Source: Lysobacteraceae bacterium UBA6001 (lineage in GTDB: Bacteria > Pseudomonadota > Gammaproteobacteria > Xanthomonadales > Xanthomonadaceae). Taken from it: DNA of 25,091 bases. The translations under genes and the position numbers were made by a program. Position 1 is the stretch's first letter. Each line of letters begins with the position of its first letter. The DNA lies in assembly GCA_002429615.1 (NCBI GenBank), contig DJAN01000184.1, forward strand, positions 418 through 25,508. The letters are read 5' to 3'. This document shows, one piece after another, positions 14,114 through 22,151 of this stretch. The notes under the pieces are model-generated. The model was not told where the DNA came from, made no database searches, and saw only the letters and a program-made list of their open reading frames with translations.

Positions 14114-16138
14114 TCAGCGCTTGCGCTTGCGCGCCGCACGCACCGCCGATACCAGCTGCGCCACGCTGTAGGGCTTGGCCAGGTGTTCCTGGAAGCCGGA
14201 GGCCAGCGCCCGGTTGCGGTCATCGGCACGCGCCAGCGCGGTCACCGCGATGGCCGGCATCATGCTTGCGTCCAGGCCCATGTTCTCGCGCAGCGTGCGG
14301 ATCAATCCGTAGCCATCCATGCCCGGCATGCCGATGTCGGTGAGCATCGCATCGAAGCGCTCGTGGCCGCGGTCATCCAGCAGCGCCAGCGCGTCGGTGG
14401 CACTGCCCGCCATCACCACCTCGGCGCCCTGCTCCTCCAGCAGGCGACGCAGGTATTCGAGCATGTCCGGCTGGTCTTCGACCGCCAGCAGGCACAGGCC
14501 GGCCAGCGCCTGCGCTTCCACCACCAGTTCGTGGCCCGCGGGGCGCCGCAGTTCGCGGCGCAGCCGCTGCGCCTGCGCCGGGCGCTCGGGCAGGCGCACG
14601 CGGAATGTGGCGCCGCAGCCACGACCGGCACTGCTGGCACTGACCTGGCCGCCATGCATTTCCACCAGCTGCTGCACGATCGCCAGGCCCAGGCCCAGCC
14701 CGCCATGCCGGCGCGTGGTGGTGCCATCGGCCTGGCGGAAGCGGCCGAACAGGTGCGGCAGGAATTCCGGGGCGATGCCGTCGCCGGAGTCCTGGATCGC
14801 GACCACGACGTGATTGTCCTCGCGGGTGACCCGCACATCGATGCTGCCGTGCGCAGGGGTGAACTTGATCGCATTGGACAGCAGGTTCCAGAACACCTGC
14901 TGCAGCCGGGTCGCATCGCCGAGCACCAGGCAGGGCGTGTCCGGTGCGGAGATCGTCACGGTCTGGTCCTTGCCCTCCGCCACCAGATCCTGCGCGCCGA
15001 TCGCCTCGCGCAGCAGCTCCACCAGGTCCAGCGTCGTCACTTCCAGCTGGACCTTGCCGAGCAGCATGCTGCTGAGGTCGAGCATGTCGGAGATCAGGCG
15101 CTTCTGCGCCCGTGCGCTGCTGGCGATCACCGACAGGCCCTTGTAGTTCTGGTCGCCCTCTCCCACGCGCTGCAGCAGCAGCTCGCTCCAGCCCAGGATG
15201 GTGGTCAGCGGCGTGCGCAGCTCGTGCGAGAGCGTGGCGAGGAACTCGTCCTTCAGCCGCGCCATGCTCTCCGCCTCGCCACGCGCGATGCGCTCGGATT
15301 CCAGTAGCTGCTCGCGCGCCAGCTCGATCTCGCGGCGCTCGGTGACGTCCGGGCTGCTGCCCGCCAGGCCGATGAAGCGTCCATCGGCCGAATAGCGCGG
15401 CGTGGCGCTCATCTCGATCCAGCGCCAGCGCCCGTCATGCCGGCGCGCGCGCACCAGCGCGCGCATGCCCCGTTGCTGCTGCAGGGCCTCGGCCAGTTCG
15501 AACTGGAATACCGGCAGGTCCTCCGGATGCAGCAGCTCGCTCCAGTCCGAGACCACGCCACTGGAGATATCCAGGCCGAAATAGTCGCCATAGGCGCTGT
15601 TGACGAAGCGCATCACACCGTTGACGTCGAGCACCCAGACCGGCATCGGCAGGCCATCGGCCAGCGCGCTGAAGCGCGCTTCGCTTTCGGCCAGCTCGCG
15701 CTCGATGCGCTTGCGCTCGGTGATGTCGATGAACAGGATCGCGACGGTGTGGTCGGCCTCGTCGCCGATGCGGAAGGCATCCACCGAATACCACCGCCCC
15801 AGCGCGCGTGCCTGCAGTTCGAAGCGCACGCGCCGGCCGGTGCGGGCCACCTCGCCATAGCGCTGGAACCATTCCTCCTCGTGCTGCGGCCGCATCTCGC
15901 GCATCGAGCGGCCCACCGCGTCATGCAGGCCGGTGAAGCGCTCGAAGGCGGCATTGACCTCGCGGAAGATGTAGTCGACCGGCTTGCCGTCGACGAAGAT
16001 CACCTGGACCAGGCTGAAGCCCGCGTCCACGTTCTCGAAGATCTCCTGGTGGACGCCCTGCTGGATAGGCGCGTCCACGCCCGGAGTGAGGCTGTCGACG
16101 ACGTGGCCGGCCTTGTTCAATGAATCGCCTGTTCGCAT
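14114..16138 (-). CDS. Soluble PAS-PAS hybrid sensor histidine kinase with receiver domain
   Basis: A 674-residue cytoplasmic hybrid kinase; no membrane segment is present. Two PAS domains (about 30-142 and 152-270), each ending with the DIT/DVTER linker, precede a HisKA dimerisation domain with H305 in TLSHELRTPL. The ATPase domain has the N box around Asn422 (LLSNAIKF), G1 DSGDG (450-454), F box FGRFRQ and G2 GLGLGL (480-485). A C-terminal receiver domain (about 547-670) has the acidic pair Glu554/Asp555, the phospho-acceptor Asp601 in LTDIGMPGMDG, Thr633 and Lys655. I use the ATG at 16138; a GTG three codons earlier is possible. No response regulator with an output domain lies nearby, so its partner is elsewhere. 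Confidence 0.93.
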   Translation of the reverse strand: MRTGDSLNKAGHVVDSLTPGVDAPIQQGVHQEIFENVDAGFSLVQVIFVDGKPVDYIFREVNAAFERFTGLHDAVGRSMREMRPQHEEEWFQRYGEVARTGRRVRFELQARALGRWYSVDAFRIGDEADHTVAILFIDITERKRIERELAESEARFSALADGLPMPVWVLDVNGVMRFVNSAYGDYFGLDISSGVVSDWSELLHPEDLPVFQFELAEALQQQRGMRALVRARRHDGRWRWIEMSATPRYSADGRFIGLAGSSPDVTERREIELAREQLLESERIARGEAESMARLKDEFLATLSHELRTPLTTILGWSELLLQRVGEGDQNYKGLSVIASSARAQKRLISDMLDLSSMLLGKVQLEVTTLDLVELLREAIGAQDLVAEGKDQTVTISAPDTPCLVLGDATRLQQVFWNLLSNAIKFTPAHGSIDVRVTREDNHVVVAIQDSGDGIAPEFLPHLFGRFRQADGTTTRRHGGLGLGLAIVQQLVEMHGGQVSASSAGRGCGATFRVRLPERPAQAQRLRRELRRPAGHELVVEAQALAGLCLLAVEDQPDMLEYLRRLLEEQGAEVVMAGSATDALALLDDRGHERFDAMLTDIGMPGMDGYGLIRTLRENMGLDASMMPAIAVTALARADDRNRALASGFQEHLAKPYSVAQLVSAVRAARKRKR

Positions 16139-16191
16139 GAAACCCACCCGCGGGATGCGCCCGCGTCGCCTGCGCGTCCGCGCCTGGGCAT

Positions 16192-16220
16192 AGAGTGAAA
16201 AGCACCGGCGGGCACGTCAA
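16192..16220 (-). promoter_or_regulatory. Candidate promoter of the hybrid kinase gene
   Basis: On the minus strand TTGACG (16215-16220) is followed after 17 bases by CACTCT (16192-16197). The -35 is good and the -10 poor. It lies about 54 bases before the kinase start. Confidence 0.3.
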
Positions 16221-16241
16221 GCGCGCAAGATACGTGATCGG

Positions 16242-16493
16242 TCACCCGCCCCACCAGGCCAGGCACACGATCAACGTCGCCAGCGCGGCAATGGCCACCA
16301 ACACGCCCCTGAACACGTAGATGCCCTGCCGCGCCAAACGCGCGTCGAGCCAGCCGCGGGCATCGCTGCGCCAGCCGGGAAATGGCTCGGCGAGATCCTC
16401 GCGCGCCAGCAGCACGCGCACGCGGGCCACGCCCAACTGTTCGCATTCACGCCAGCAGGCTTCGGATTCGACGGGGGCGACCGGCGCACGCAT
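16242..16493 (-). CDS. Small membrane protein of unknown function
   Basis: An 83-residue protein beginning MRAPVAPVESEACWRECEQL. The N-terminal 55 residues are polar, and a single hydrophobic segment near the C-terminus (about 58-80, YVFRGVLVAIAALATLIVCL) looks like a tail anchor, leaving only WWGG after it. The start at 16493 lies four bases after the stop of the upstream gene, so the two are coupled. I see no known family; the reading frame upstream of 16493 overlaps the previous gene and is not used. Confidence 0.7.
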   Translation of the reverse strand: MRAPVAPVESEACWRECEQLGVARVRVLLAREDLAEPFPGWRSDARGWLDARLARQGIYVFRGVLVAIAALATLIVCLAWWGG

Positions 16494-16497
16494 CCGC

Positions 16498-16941
16498 TCA
16501 ATCTCCGCTGTAGTGCGGTTCGGCCAGGTTGAGCTCGCGCTCGATGGCCATGCGCGCCAGGTGGGTGTAGTTGCTGCGCGGACCCGAGCCACGCCCGGTC
16601 AGCACGCCCTGGTAATCCAGCCCCCGCCAGATCCGCCCGGTCCACTCCACGCTGTCCTCGGCGATCACCAGCATCAGCGAATACCGGTACTCCTCACCGC
16701 GGGTGTTGGTGCAGGCGTAGATGGGCGGGAACTGCACCGCCACGTCGGTCTCCTCGCCCAGCGCCGCCAGGTCCCGGCACAGACGGTCGCGCGCCTCGGC
16801 CGGCCGTTCGTCGGACAGCCCCAGCCGGGTCTGCATGTCCACGAACAGCGACGCGCCGGTTTCCGGGCTGTGGCCATGCTGCTTGGCCCAGTCGATGAAC
16901 TGCAGGCGCAGGTCGTGCGATGGCGTCTGGGAAGACTTCAT
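16498..16941 (-). CDS. Soluble protein of unknown function
   Basis: A 147-residue protein starting MKSSQTPSHDLRLQFIDWAK at the ATG at 16941; the longer open frame to 17307 runs through the divergent gene's start and has unlikely composition. There is no signal peptide. Segments such as FPPIYACTNTRGEEYRYSLM and VEWTGRIWRGLDYQGVLTGR suggest a compact alpha/beta fold, but I do not recognise a family. It is the first of two genes; the second encodes a tail-anchored-like small protein. Confidence 0.75.
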   Translation of the reverse strand: MKSSQTPSHDLRLQFIDWAKQHGHSPETGASLFVDMQTRLGLSDERPAEARDRLCRDLAALGEETDVAVQFPPIYACTNTRGEEYRYSLMLVIAEDSVEWTGRIWRGLDYQGVLTGRGSGPRSNYTHLARMAIERELNLAEPHYSGD

Positions 16942-17146
16942 TGGGCGCGAAAGTGGGGGAGTGGCAGCGATTCTGCGGCCGAGGGCGTGAAGCGCGCGCG
17001 GAAGCGCGGTGAACTGCATGTCGAGTGCCGCCAGCCCGCATGAACCGGGCGCAACCCGCGGCGGCGAGCCGGGCGGCGGCCGTTGCCGATGGCGTGATCG
17101 CGGGCGCACACTGCCGCTCACGAAAGCCCCTCCAGAGCGCGCCGCC

Positions 17147-17716
17147 ATGAAACGTTCCCTCACCTGCGCCGCCGTCCTGCTGACCTGCCTGCTCGGCGTG
17201 TTCGCCGCCGAAGCGCGGGTCCGCAACGTCACCGATCCGAACGCACCGCGCGCCCTGCCCGCCGACGGGCCGGTCTCGGTGCAATGGACCGACCCCAACC
17301 AGTTCACCGAGATCCGCTACAGCGGCAACCGCTTCCAGGCCCAGCAGGGCGACTGGGTGACCACGCTGGCCAGTTACTTCCGCACCTCGGCCGCCAAGCA
17401 GCTGCCGCCGGGGGATCACCTGGCCATCACCATCACCGATATCAAGCGTGCCGGCGAGTACGAGCCGTGGCACGGGCCGCGCGGCCAGGACATCCGCGTG
17501 GTCAAGGACATCTACCCGCCGCGCATCCGCTTCAACTACGTGTGGACCGACGCCAGCGGCAAGGTGGTCTCGGAAGGCGAGAAGCGGCTGATCGATGCGG
17601 GCTTCCTCACCAACAGCATCAACGTCACCGACAGCGACCCGCTGCGCTACGAAAAGCGCATGATCGACGACTGGAGCCGCGGCCAGTTCGACGCCAAGGC
17701 CACCGCCGGCCGTTGA
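17147..17716 (+). CDS. DUF3016 family secreted protein
   Basis: A 189-residue precursor. From the ATG at 17147 it has a signal peptide MKRSLTCAAVLLTCLLGVFA with likely cleavage after AEA. The mature part contains VSVQWTDPNQFTEIRYSGNR, then LPPGDHLAITITDIKRAGEY and YPPRIRFNYVWTDASGKVVS, with the C-terminal RYEKRMIDDWSRGQFDAK; this order matches DUF3016, a periplasmic family of unknown role found in Xanthomonadaceae and some other gammaproteobacteria. The longer frame from 17009 would hide the signal peptide. It converges on alr, with ten bases between stops. Confidence 0.85.
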   Translation: MKRSLTCAAVLLTCLLGVFAAEARVRNVTDPNAPRALPADGPVSVQWTDPNQFTEIRYSGNRFQAQQGDWVTTLASYFRTSAAKQLPPGDHLAITITDIKRAGEYEPWHGPRGQDIRVVKDIYPPRIRFNYVWTDASGKVVSEGEKRLIDAGFLTNSINVTDSDPLRYEKRMIDDWSRGQFDAKATAGR

Positions 17717-17741
17717 ATCGACGGCCTTACGCGCCGTCGAT
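17717..17741. terminator. Hairpin between convergent DUF3016 and alr genes
   Basis: ATCGACGGC and GCCGTCGAT pair around a seven-base loop that holds the end of the alr stop codon. A second hairpin (GGCCGT with ACGGCC, 17709-17726) overlaps it and is mutually exclusive. No T tract is present. Confidence 0.5.
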
Positions 17742-18809
17742 ATAGCGTCGCGGCACCCGCTTCACGCCGCACAGCATCTGGTAGGCGCTGACGCCGCACT
17801 GCGTGGCCAGCGCCGAGGTGTCCGGCGCGGCGTCGCCCCACAGGTGCACCGTGCTGCCGACGCCCGCGCTGGGGTGGTCGCTCAGATCGACCGTCAGCAT
17901 ATCCATCGAGACCCGCCCCGCCAGCGCGCATTCGCGCCCATCGACCCACACCGGGGTGCCGTTCGGCGCGAACTGCGGATAGCCATCCGCGTAGCCCATC
18001 GCCACCACGCCGATGCGGGTGGTGGGGCGCTCGGTGACGAAGCGCGCGCCATAACCCACCGGCTCGTCGGGGCCGAGCTCGCGCACGGCGATGATCTTCG
18101 AACGCAACGACATCACCGGCCGCAGCTGCGCGGTGAAGGCGTTGTGCTCCGGGAACGGATTGGCGCCGTAGAGCATCAGCCCCGGGCGCGCCCAGTCTCC
18201 GTGCAGCGCCGGCCAGCCCAGCAGACCAGGCGAATTGCACAGGCTGGTTTCGGTCTGCATGCCGCGGCTGGCCAGCGCGAAGGCCACCGCCTGCTCGTCG
18301 GTGCGGCTGTTGTCCAGCTCGTCGGCACGCGCCAGGTGGGTCATCAGCACGATCGAGGCGACCTGCGGCAGGCCATGCAGGCGCAGCCACGCGGCACGGA
18401 AATCCTCCGGCGTCAGGCCGAGGCGATGCATGCCGCTGTCCATCTTCAACCACACGCGCAGCGGCCGCGGGCTGTTGAAAGCCGCGATCGCCTGCACCTG
18501 CGCCGGCGTGGCAACCACCGTCCACAGGTCGTGCTCGGCGATCAATCCCAGCTCTTCGTTGTCGAAGAAGCCTTCCAGCAGCAGGATCGGCGCACGGATG
18601 CCGGCCTGGCGCAGTTCCAGCGCCTCCTCGATGCAGGCCACCGCGAAACCGTCGGCTTCCGCGTCGAGCGCCTGCGCGCAGCGCACCGCGCCATGGCCAT
18701 AGGCATCGGCCTTGACCACGGCCAGGGCCTTGCCGCCGGCGATGCGGCGGGCGAGACGATAGTTGTGGCGCAGCGCGCCAAGGTCGATCAGGGCGTGGGC
18801 TGGGCGCAC
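17727..18809 (-). CDS. alr: Alanine racemase
   Basis: A 360-residue PLP enzyme interconverting L- and D-alanine. The PLP lysine is Lys33 in [12 protein letters not shown], the second catalytic residue is Tyr253 in VGYGARF, and the barrel motifs MDSGMHRLG and MGYADGYPQ are present; the C-terminal domain has [13 protein letters not shown]. The start is a GTG at 18809 that overlaps the end of dadA by 22 bases, so the racemase is coupled to the D-amino acid dehydrogenase. This gives the catabolic dadAX arrangement: L-alanine is racemised and the D-form oxidised. It could also supply D-alanine for peptidoglycan if no other racemase exists. Confidence 0.96.
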   Translation of the reverse strand: MRPAHALIDLGALRHNYRLARRIAGGKALAVVKADAYGHGAVRCAQALDAEADGFAVACIEEALELRQAGIRAPILLLEGFFDNEELGLIAEHDLWTVVATPAQVQAIAAFNSPRPLRVWLKMDSGMHRLGLTPEDFRAAWLRLHGLPQVASIVLMTHLARADELDNSRTDEQAVAFALASRGMQTETSLCNSPGLLGWPALHGDWARPGLMLYGANPFPEHNAFTAQLRPVMSLRSKIIAVRELGPDEPVGYGARFVTERPTTRIGVVAMGYADGYPQFAPNGTPVWVDGRECALAGRVSMDMLTVDLSDHPSAGVGSTVHLWGDAAPDTSALATQCGVSAYQMLCGVKRVPRRYIDGA

Positions 18810-20095
18810 GCAGCGGCTCCGGTGTTGCGGGGCGCGGCAGCCTGGCGGTAGCGGAAGATGTCCAGGCCTTCGCGGCTGATCTGCGGCGCGCGGCCGCTCA
18901 TCAGGTCGGCGAGGAAGCGGCCCGAGCCGCAGGCCATCGTCCAGCCGAGCGTGCCGTGCCCGGTGTTGAGGAACAGGTTCGAATACGGGCTGGCGCCGAT
19001 CACCGGCGTGCCGTCGGGCGTGGCCGGGCGCAGGCCGGTCCAGAACTCGCCGCGGGCCAGGTCGCCACCGCCGGGATACAGGTCGCGCACCACCATTTCC
19101 AGGGTGGCGCGCCGCTTGGGGTTGAGCGACAGATCGTAGCCCGCGACCTCGGCCATGCCGCCGATGCGGATGCGATCGTCGAAACGGGTGATGGCGATCT
19201 TGTAGCTCTCATCGAGGATGGTCGAGGTCGGCGCACGCGCCGGATCGACGATCGGCAGGGTCAGCGAGAAGCCCTTGAGCGGATACACCGGCAGGTTCAG
19301 GCCCAGCGGCCTGGCCAGCAGCGGCGAGTAGCTGCCCAGCGCCAGCACGTAGCGGTCGGCCTTTTCCAGGCGCCCGTTGATCATCACGCCTTCAATGCGT
19401 CCGCCACTGCCCACCAGCCGCTCGATCTGCTGTTCGAAGCGGAACTCCACGCCCGCGTCGGCGGCCATCTTCGCCAGGCGCTGGGTGAACAGGCGACAGT
19501 CGCCGGTCTGGTCGTTGGGCAGGCGCAACGCACCGACCAGCGCCACCCCGGCGTCGCCCAGGCCGGGCTCGACCTCGGCGATGCCGCGCGCATCGAGCAC
19601 TTCGTAGGGCACCCCGTATTCGGCCAGCACCGCGATGTCCTGCGCGGCGGCATCCAGCTGCGCCTGGGTGCGGAACAGCTGGGTGGTGCCGAGGCGGCGG
19701 CCCTCGAACTGTATGCCGGTCTCGGCCATCAGGGCGTCCAGGCAGTCACGGCTGTACTCGGACATGCGCACCATGCGCGCCTTGTTGACCGCATAACGCT
19801 CGGCGGTGCAGTTGTGCAGCATGCGGGCGAGCCACGCGTACTGGTGCGGGTCCAGGGTCGGGCGGATCGACAACGGCGCATGCTGCTCGAACAGCCACTT
19901 CACCGCCTTCAGCGGCACGCCGGGCGCGGCCCATGGCGAGGTGTAGCCGAATGAGAGCTGGCCGGCGTTGGCATAGCTGGTTTCCAGCGCGGGCGCCGGT
20001 TGGCGGTCGACCACGGTGACCTGGAACCCGGCCTGCGCCAGATACCAGGCACTGGTCGTGCCGATCACCCCACTACCCAGCACCAGTACCCGCAT
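18788..20095 (-). CDS. dadA: D-amino acid dehydrogenase small subunit
   Basis: A 435-residue FAD enzyme that oxidatively deaminates D-amino acids, mainly D-alanine, to 2-oxoacids and passes electrons to the respiratory chain. The FAD-binding motif is [14 protein letters not shown] (residues 7-20), and the C-terminal [20 protein letters not shown] is the second cofactor-binding stretch. The segment [20 protein letters not shown] matches the DadA active-site entry. The ATG at 20095 is chosen because the dinucleotide-binding strand starts immediately there; the longer frame to 20155 is not domain-like. It is divergent from an Lrp-type regulator, the usual control partner. Confidence 0.95.
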   Translation of the reverse strand: MRVLVLGSGVIGTTSAWYLAQAGFQVTVVDRQPAPALETSYANAGQLSFGYTSPWAAPGVPLKAVKWLFEQHAPLSIRPTLDPHQYAWLARMLHNCTAERYAVNKARMVRMSEYSRDCLDALMAETGIQFEGRRLGTTQLFRTQAQLDAAAQDIAVLAEYGVPYEVLDARGIAEVEPGLGDAGVALVGALRLPNDQTGDCRLFTQRLAKMAADAGVEFRFEQQIERLVGSGGRIEGVMINGRLEKADRYVLALGSYSPLLARPLGLNLPVYPLKGFSLTLPIVDPARAPTSTILDESYKIAITRFDDRIRIGGMAEVAGYDLSLNPKRRATLEMVVRDLYPGGGDLARGEFWTGLRPATPDGTPVIGASPYSNLFLNTGHGTLGWTMACGSGRFLADLMSGRAPQISREGLDIFRYRQAAAPRNTGAAACAQPTP

Positions 20096-20154
20096 GTTCG
20101 CCCCTGTCCGGTCATTTCCCTGCCACGAAGGTGGCAGGCAGCCAATCCGGCGCA

Positions 20155-20182
20155 TTGTATTCGTGACGTACTAGGGCATTAT
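20155..20182 (+). promoter_or_regulatory. Candidate promoter of the Lrp-type regulator, overlapping a dadA -10
   Basis: On the plus strand TTGTAT (20155-20160) and CATTAT (20177-20182) are 16 bases apart. On the minus strand TACAAT (20154-20159) could be the dadA -10, with a weak ATAATG -35 seventeen bases upstream. The two promoters would then overlap face to face. Confidence 0.45.
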
Positions 20183-20242
20183 CCCGTTTGGATGCCTGCA
20201 TCCAGTGAATTCCACCAGACAGCCCGCCGGAAACCGAACCCC

Positions 20243-20722
20243 ATGGCCAGCCGCAGCCGCGAGCTAGACAAGATCGACCGCAAAATCCTGCGCATCCTCC
20301 AGCAGGAGGGGCGCATTTCCTTCACCGAACTGGGCGAGCGGGTCGGCCTGTCCACCACCCCCTGCACCGAGCGCGTACGACGGCTGGAACGCGACGGAGC
20401 GATCACCGGCTATTACGCAAGGCTGGACCCGCAGTACCTCAAGGCCAGCCTGCTGGTCTTCGTCGAGATCAGCCTGGCGTACAAGTCCGGCGACATCTTC
20501 GAGGAATTCCGCCGCGCGGCGTTGAAACTGCCCAACGTGCTGGAGTGCCACCTGGTATCGGGCGATTTCGACTACCTGCTCAAGGCGCGCATCAACGAGA
20601 TGGCGTCCTACCGCAAGCTGCTGGGCAGCACGCTGCTGACCCTGCCGCATGTGCGCGAATCGAAGAGCTACATCGTGATGGAAGAGGTCAAGGAGACGCT
20701 GGCGCTGCCCATTCCCGACTGA
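20243..20722 (+). CDS. Lrp/AsnC family transcriptional regulator
   Basis: A 159-residue regulator. The N-terminal winged helix has LDKIDRKILRILQQEGRISF and TELGERVGLSTTPCTERVRR, the DNA-reading helix; the C-terminal RAM domain includes VFVEISLAYKSGDIFEEFRR and HLVSGDFDYLLKARI, which binds amino acids and mediates oligomers. Divergent placement next to dadA-alr makes alanine-responsive control of that operon the likely job, as for Lrp/BkdR-type regulators of dadA elsewhere. I use the ATG at 20243; an ATG at 20192, close to the predicted transcript start, would add 17 residues and give an almost leaderless message. Confidence 0.93.
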   Translation: MASRSRELDKIDRKILRILQQEGRISFTELGERVGLSTTPCTERVRRLERDGAITGYYARLDPQYLKASLLVFVEISLAYKSGDIFEEFRRAALKLPNVLECHLVSGDFDYLLKARINEMASYRKLLGSTLLTLPHVRESKSYIVMEEVKETLALPIPD

Positions 20723-20735
20723 CGTGCAAACAAAA

Positions 20736-20758
20736 ACGGCGCGCCCAAGGCGCGCCGT
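20736..20758. terminator. Strong bidirectional terminator
   Basis: ACGGCGCGCC-CAA-GGCGCGCCGT is a perfect ten-pair hairpin. On the minus strand it is followed by TTTTTG, so it is a good intrinsic terminator for the Q-rich gene on that strand, and it also follows the Lrp-type gene by 13 bases. Confidence 0.88.
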
Positions 20759-20779
20759 CTGTCGTGTCAGCGATGGGAA

Positions 20780-20965
20780 TCAGCGCTGCTGGTCTTTCTG
20801 GTTGCCGCGCTGCTGGTCCTGCTTCTGGTCCTGCTTGCCGCGCTGCTGGTCCTGATCCCACTGCTGCTGCCCCTGCTGACCCGGCTGCCGGCCGTGCTGG
20901 TCCTGCTGCATACCACCCTGCTGACCCTGCTGACCGCGCTGGTTCTGCTGATTCTGGTTACCCAT
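20780..20965 (-). CDS. Small Gln/Gly-rich low-complexity protein
   Basis: A 61-residue protein starting MGNQNQQNQRGQQGQQGGMQ and ending in repeated DQQRG/DQKQDQQRGNQ units. More than a third of residues are glutamine; it has no hydrophobic segment and should be disordered. The ATG at 20965 has a purine-rich AGAGAG upstream, and the gene is followed by a strong terminator, which supports it as real. In the same frame the sequence is open back to an ATG at 21148 that overlaps the preceding gene's stop as ATGA, giving a 122-residue alternative; its extra part looks non-coding. Stress-protection or phase-forming roles are pure speculation. Confidence 0.6.
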   Translation of the reverse strand: MGNQNQQNQRGQQGQQGGMQQDQHGRQPGQQGQQQWDQDQQRGKQDQKQDQQRGNQKDQQR

Positions 20966-21103
20966 GACTGCACTCTCTATTGATTGGGGATGCACCGCTA
21001 CGAATGCGCTGCGGTACGCGTCCACAGTCGCCCCAAAGCGGTTAATCAGGCGAGAAATGCCGGTGATTGCGGAGTTGATCGAGCTGACTGCACGACAACG
21101 AAT

Positions 21104-21140
21104 TGAACCGTTCATGCGCACGCGGCACATGAGCGGTTCA
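21104..21140 (-). terminator. Hairpin downstream of the proline-rich secreted protein
   Basis: TGAACCGTTCATG and CATGAGCGGTTCA pair over 13 positions with one mismatch (G-U capable in one strand), around an 11-base loop. It begins five bases after the stop codon of the minus-strand gene ending at 21145, so it is probably its terminator. Confidence 0.55.
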
Positions 21141-21144
21141 GCAC

Positions 21145-21570
21145 TCATGGCTTGATGCGCTGGCCGTCGCCCATCGGCACGGTGTTGTAGTACTTGCCGG
21201 TGCGCGTGTCGCGGACGCGATCCGGGCCCGCCTGCTCCATGCCGGAAAGTTCACGACCATTGCGGTCGTAGACCTTCGCCTTCTCCGCGCCGATCCGGCG
21301 TGCGCCCTCGTCGTCATCGCGCTTGGGCTGGCGCTGCGCGGGTGCCTGGATCGGCGCGGGCTGCTCGCGCTGACCCAGGCGGGTGGGCATCGCCGCTGGT
21401 GGCGTTGGACGTGGCGTGTCGACCTGCCGCGGCGGCGGTGGCGGTGGCGGCGAGACGACACGCGTCGTCGAGCGGGTCTGGGTCGGGTCGCTTACCTGCG
21501 CAAGGACCGGCAGGCTTGTGGCCAGGCACAACAACGAAATCGCCACCACCAACGGCTTCTGGTTCGGCAT
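21145..21570 (-). CDS. Proline-rich secreted protein of unknown function
   Basis: A 141-residue precursor with a signal peptide MPNQKPLVVAISLLCLATSL ending VLA|Q. The mature N-terminal half is disordered, with a run of seven prolines (SPPPPPPPRQVDTPRPTPPA) and several QP repeats. A folded-looking C-terminal segment follows: AEKAKVYDRNGRELSGMEQA and DTRTGKYYNTVPMGDGQRIK. A GGAGGA ribosome site before the ATG at 21570 supports the start. The proline-rich half may span the periplasm, but I do not recognise the family. Confidence 0.8.
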   Translation of the reverse strand: MPNQKPLVVAISLLCLATSLPVLAQVSDPTQTRSTTRVVSPPPPPPPRQVDTPRPTPPAAMPTRLGQREQPAPIQAPAQRQPKRDDDEGARRIGAEKAKVYDRNGRELSGMEQAGPDRVRDTRTGKYYNTVPMGDGQRIKP

Positions 21571-21600
21571 GCTTCCTCCGTGCGGGAACAGATCGACGGC

Positions 21601-22068
21601 TTACTCGGCCGGCAGGGTGTAGTCGAAATCGTAGTAGTGCCTGCCGCCCTCGATGCGGATCTTCATCTCGCCACGCAGGCCGGCCAGCGCGCCGGTGCCC
21701 GAATCCGGCACCACGCTGATGGCCTGGGTCTGCGCGCCACGATCGAGCAGGCCGCGATGCGCGAGCACGAAGCTGCCCGCATGCCCGGCCAGCGTGCCCT
21801 GCACCGTCTCGATGGCGACATAGGCCGCCGATCCTTCCTGCGGCGTGCGCGCGGCCAGCATCTCGCCGCGCGAAGTGGCGCTCAGGTCGCCACTGAAGAC
21901 CTTGTCCAGCGACATGCGCCCCAGACCGGCATCCTCCCGCGCGGCCTGCGGTTGCAGTTTGACTTCGAAGCTACCGGTGGCGTGGTGCATGGGGGGCGTC
22001 TCCTCGCGGGCGAAGGCCGGGATCGCCAGCAGTGCCGGCAGGCAGGCCAGCCAGAACGTCCTGTGCAT
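21601..22068 (-). CDS. DUF3224 family exported protein
   Basis: A 155-residue precursor. The ATG at 22068 follows an AAGGA and yields a signal peptide MHRTFWLACLPALLAIPAFA. The remainder matches DUF3224: ATGSFEVKLQPQAARED, then GDLSATSRGEMLAARTP, YVAIETVQGTLAGHAGSFVL and GTGALAGLRGEMKIRIEGGR, with a final YYDFDYTL strand. DUF3224 proteins are small barrels related in fold to the allene oxide cyclase-like/DUF3224 group; most lack a signal peptide, so the exported form is notable. No function is known. It is divergent from msrB and lies 30 bases before the proline-rich gene on the same strand. Confidence 0.85.
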   Translation of the reverse strand: MHRTFWLACLPALLAIPAFAREETPPMHHATGSFEVKLQPQAAREDAGLGRMSLDKVFSGDLSATSRGEMLAARTPQEGSAAYVAIETVQGTLAGHAGSFVLAHRGLLDRGAQTQAISVVPDSGTGALAGLRGEMKIRIEGGRHYYDFDYTLPAE

Positions 22069-22151
22069 GGCGGATTCCTTGAACATGGCCAAGGCGCCCA
22101 CATTACCACCGACGAACCGGCGCTCCCGCCGCCTCCACGGAACGTACCGCC

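Noticed and set aside
12002..15307. A 1101-codon open frame on the plus strand
   Set aside because: It runs antisense to the sugar dehydrogenase, DUF3247 and kinase genes. Its product is a low-complexity His/Arg/Gln/Gly/Ala mix with no domain, as expected from the reverse frame of very GC-rich genes.
20964..21155. A 63-codon plus-strand frame opposite the Q-rich leader
   Set aside because: No ribosome site, overlap with a terminator hairpin, and no recognisable protein features.
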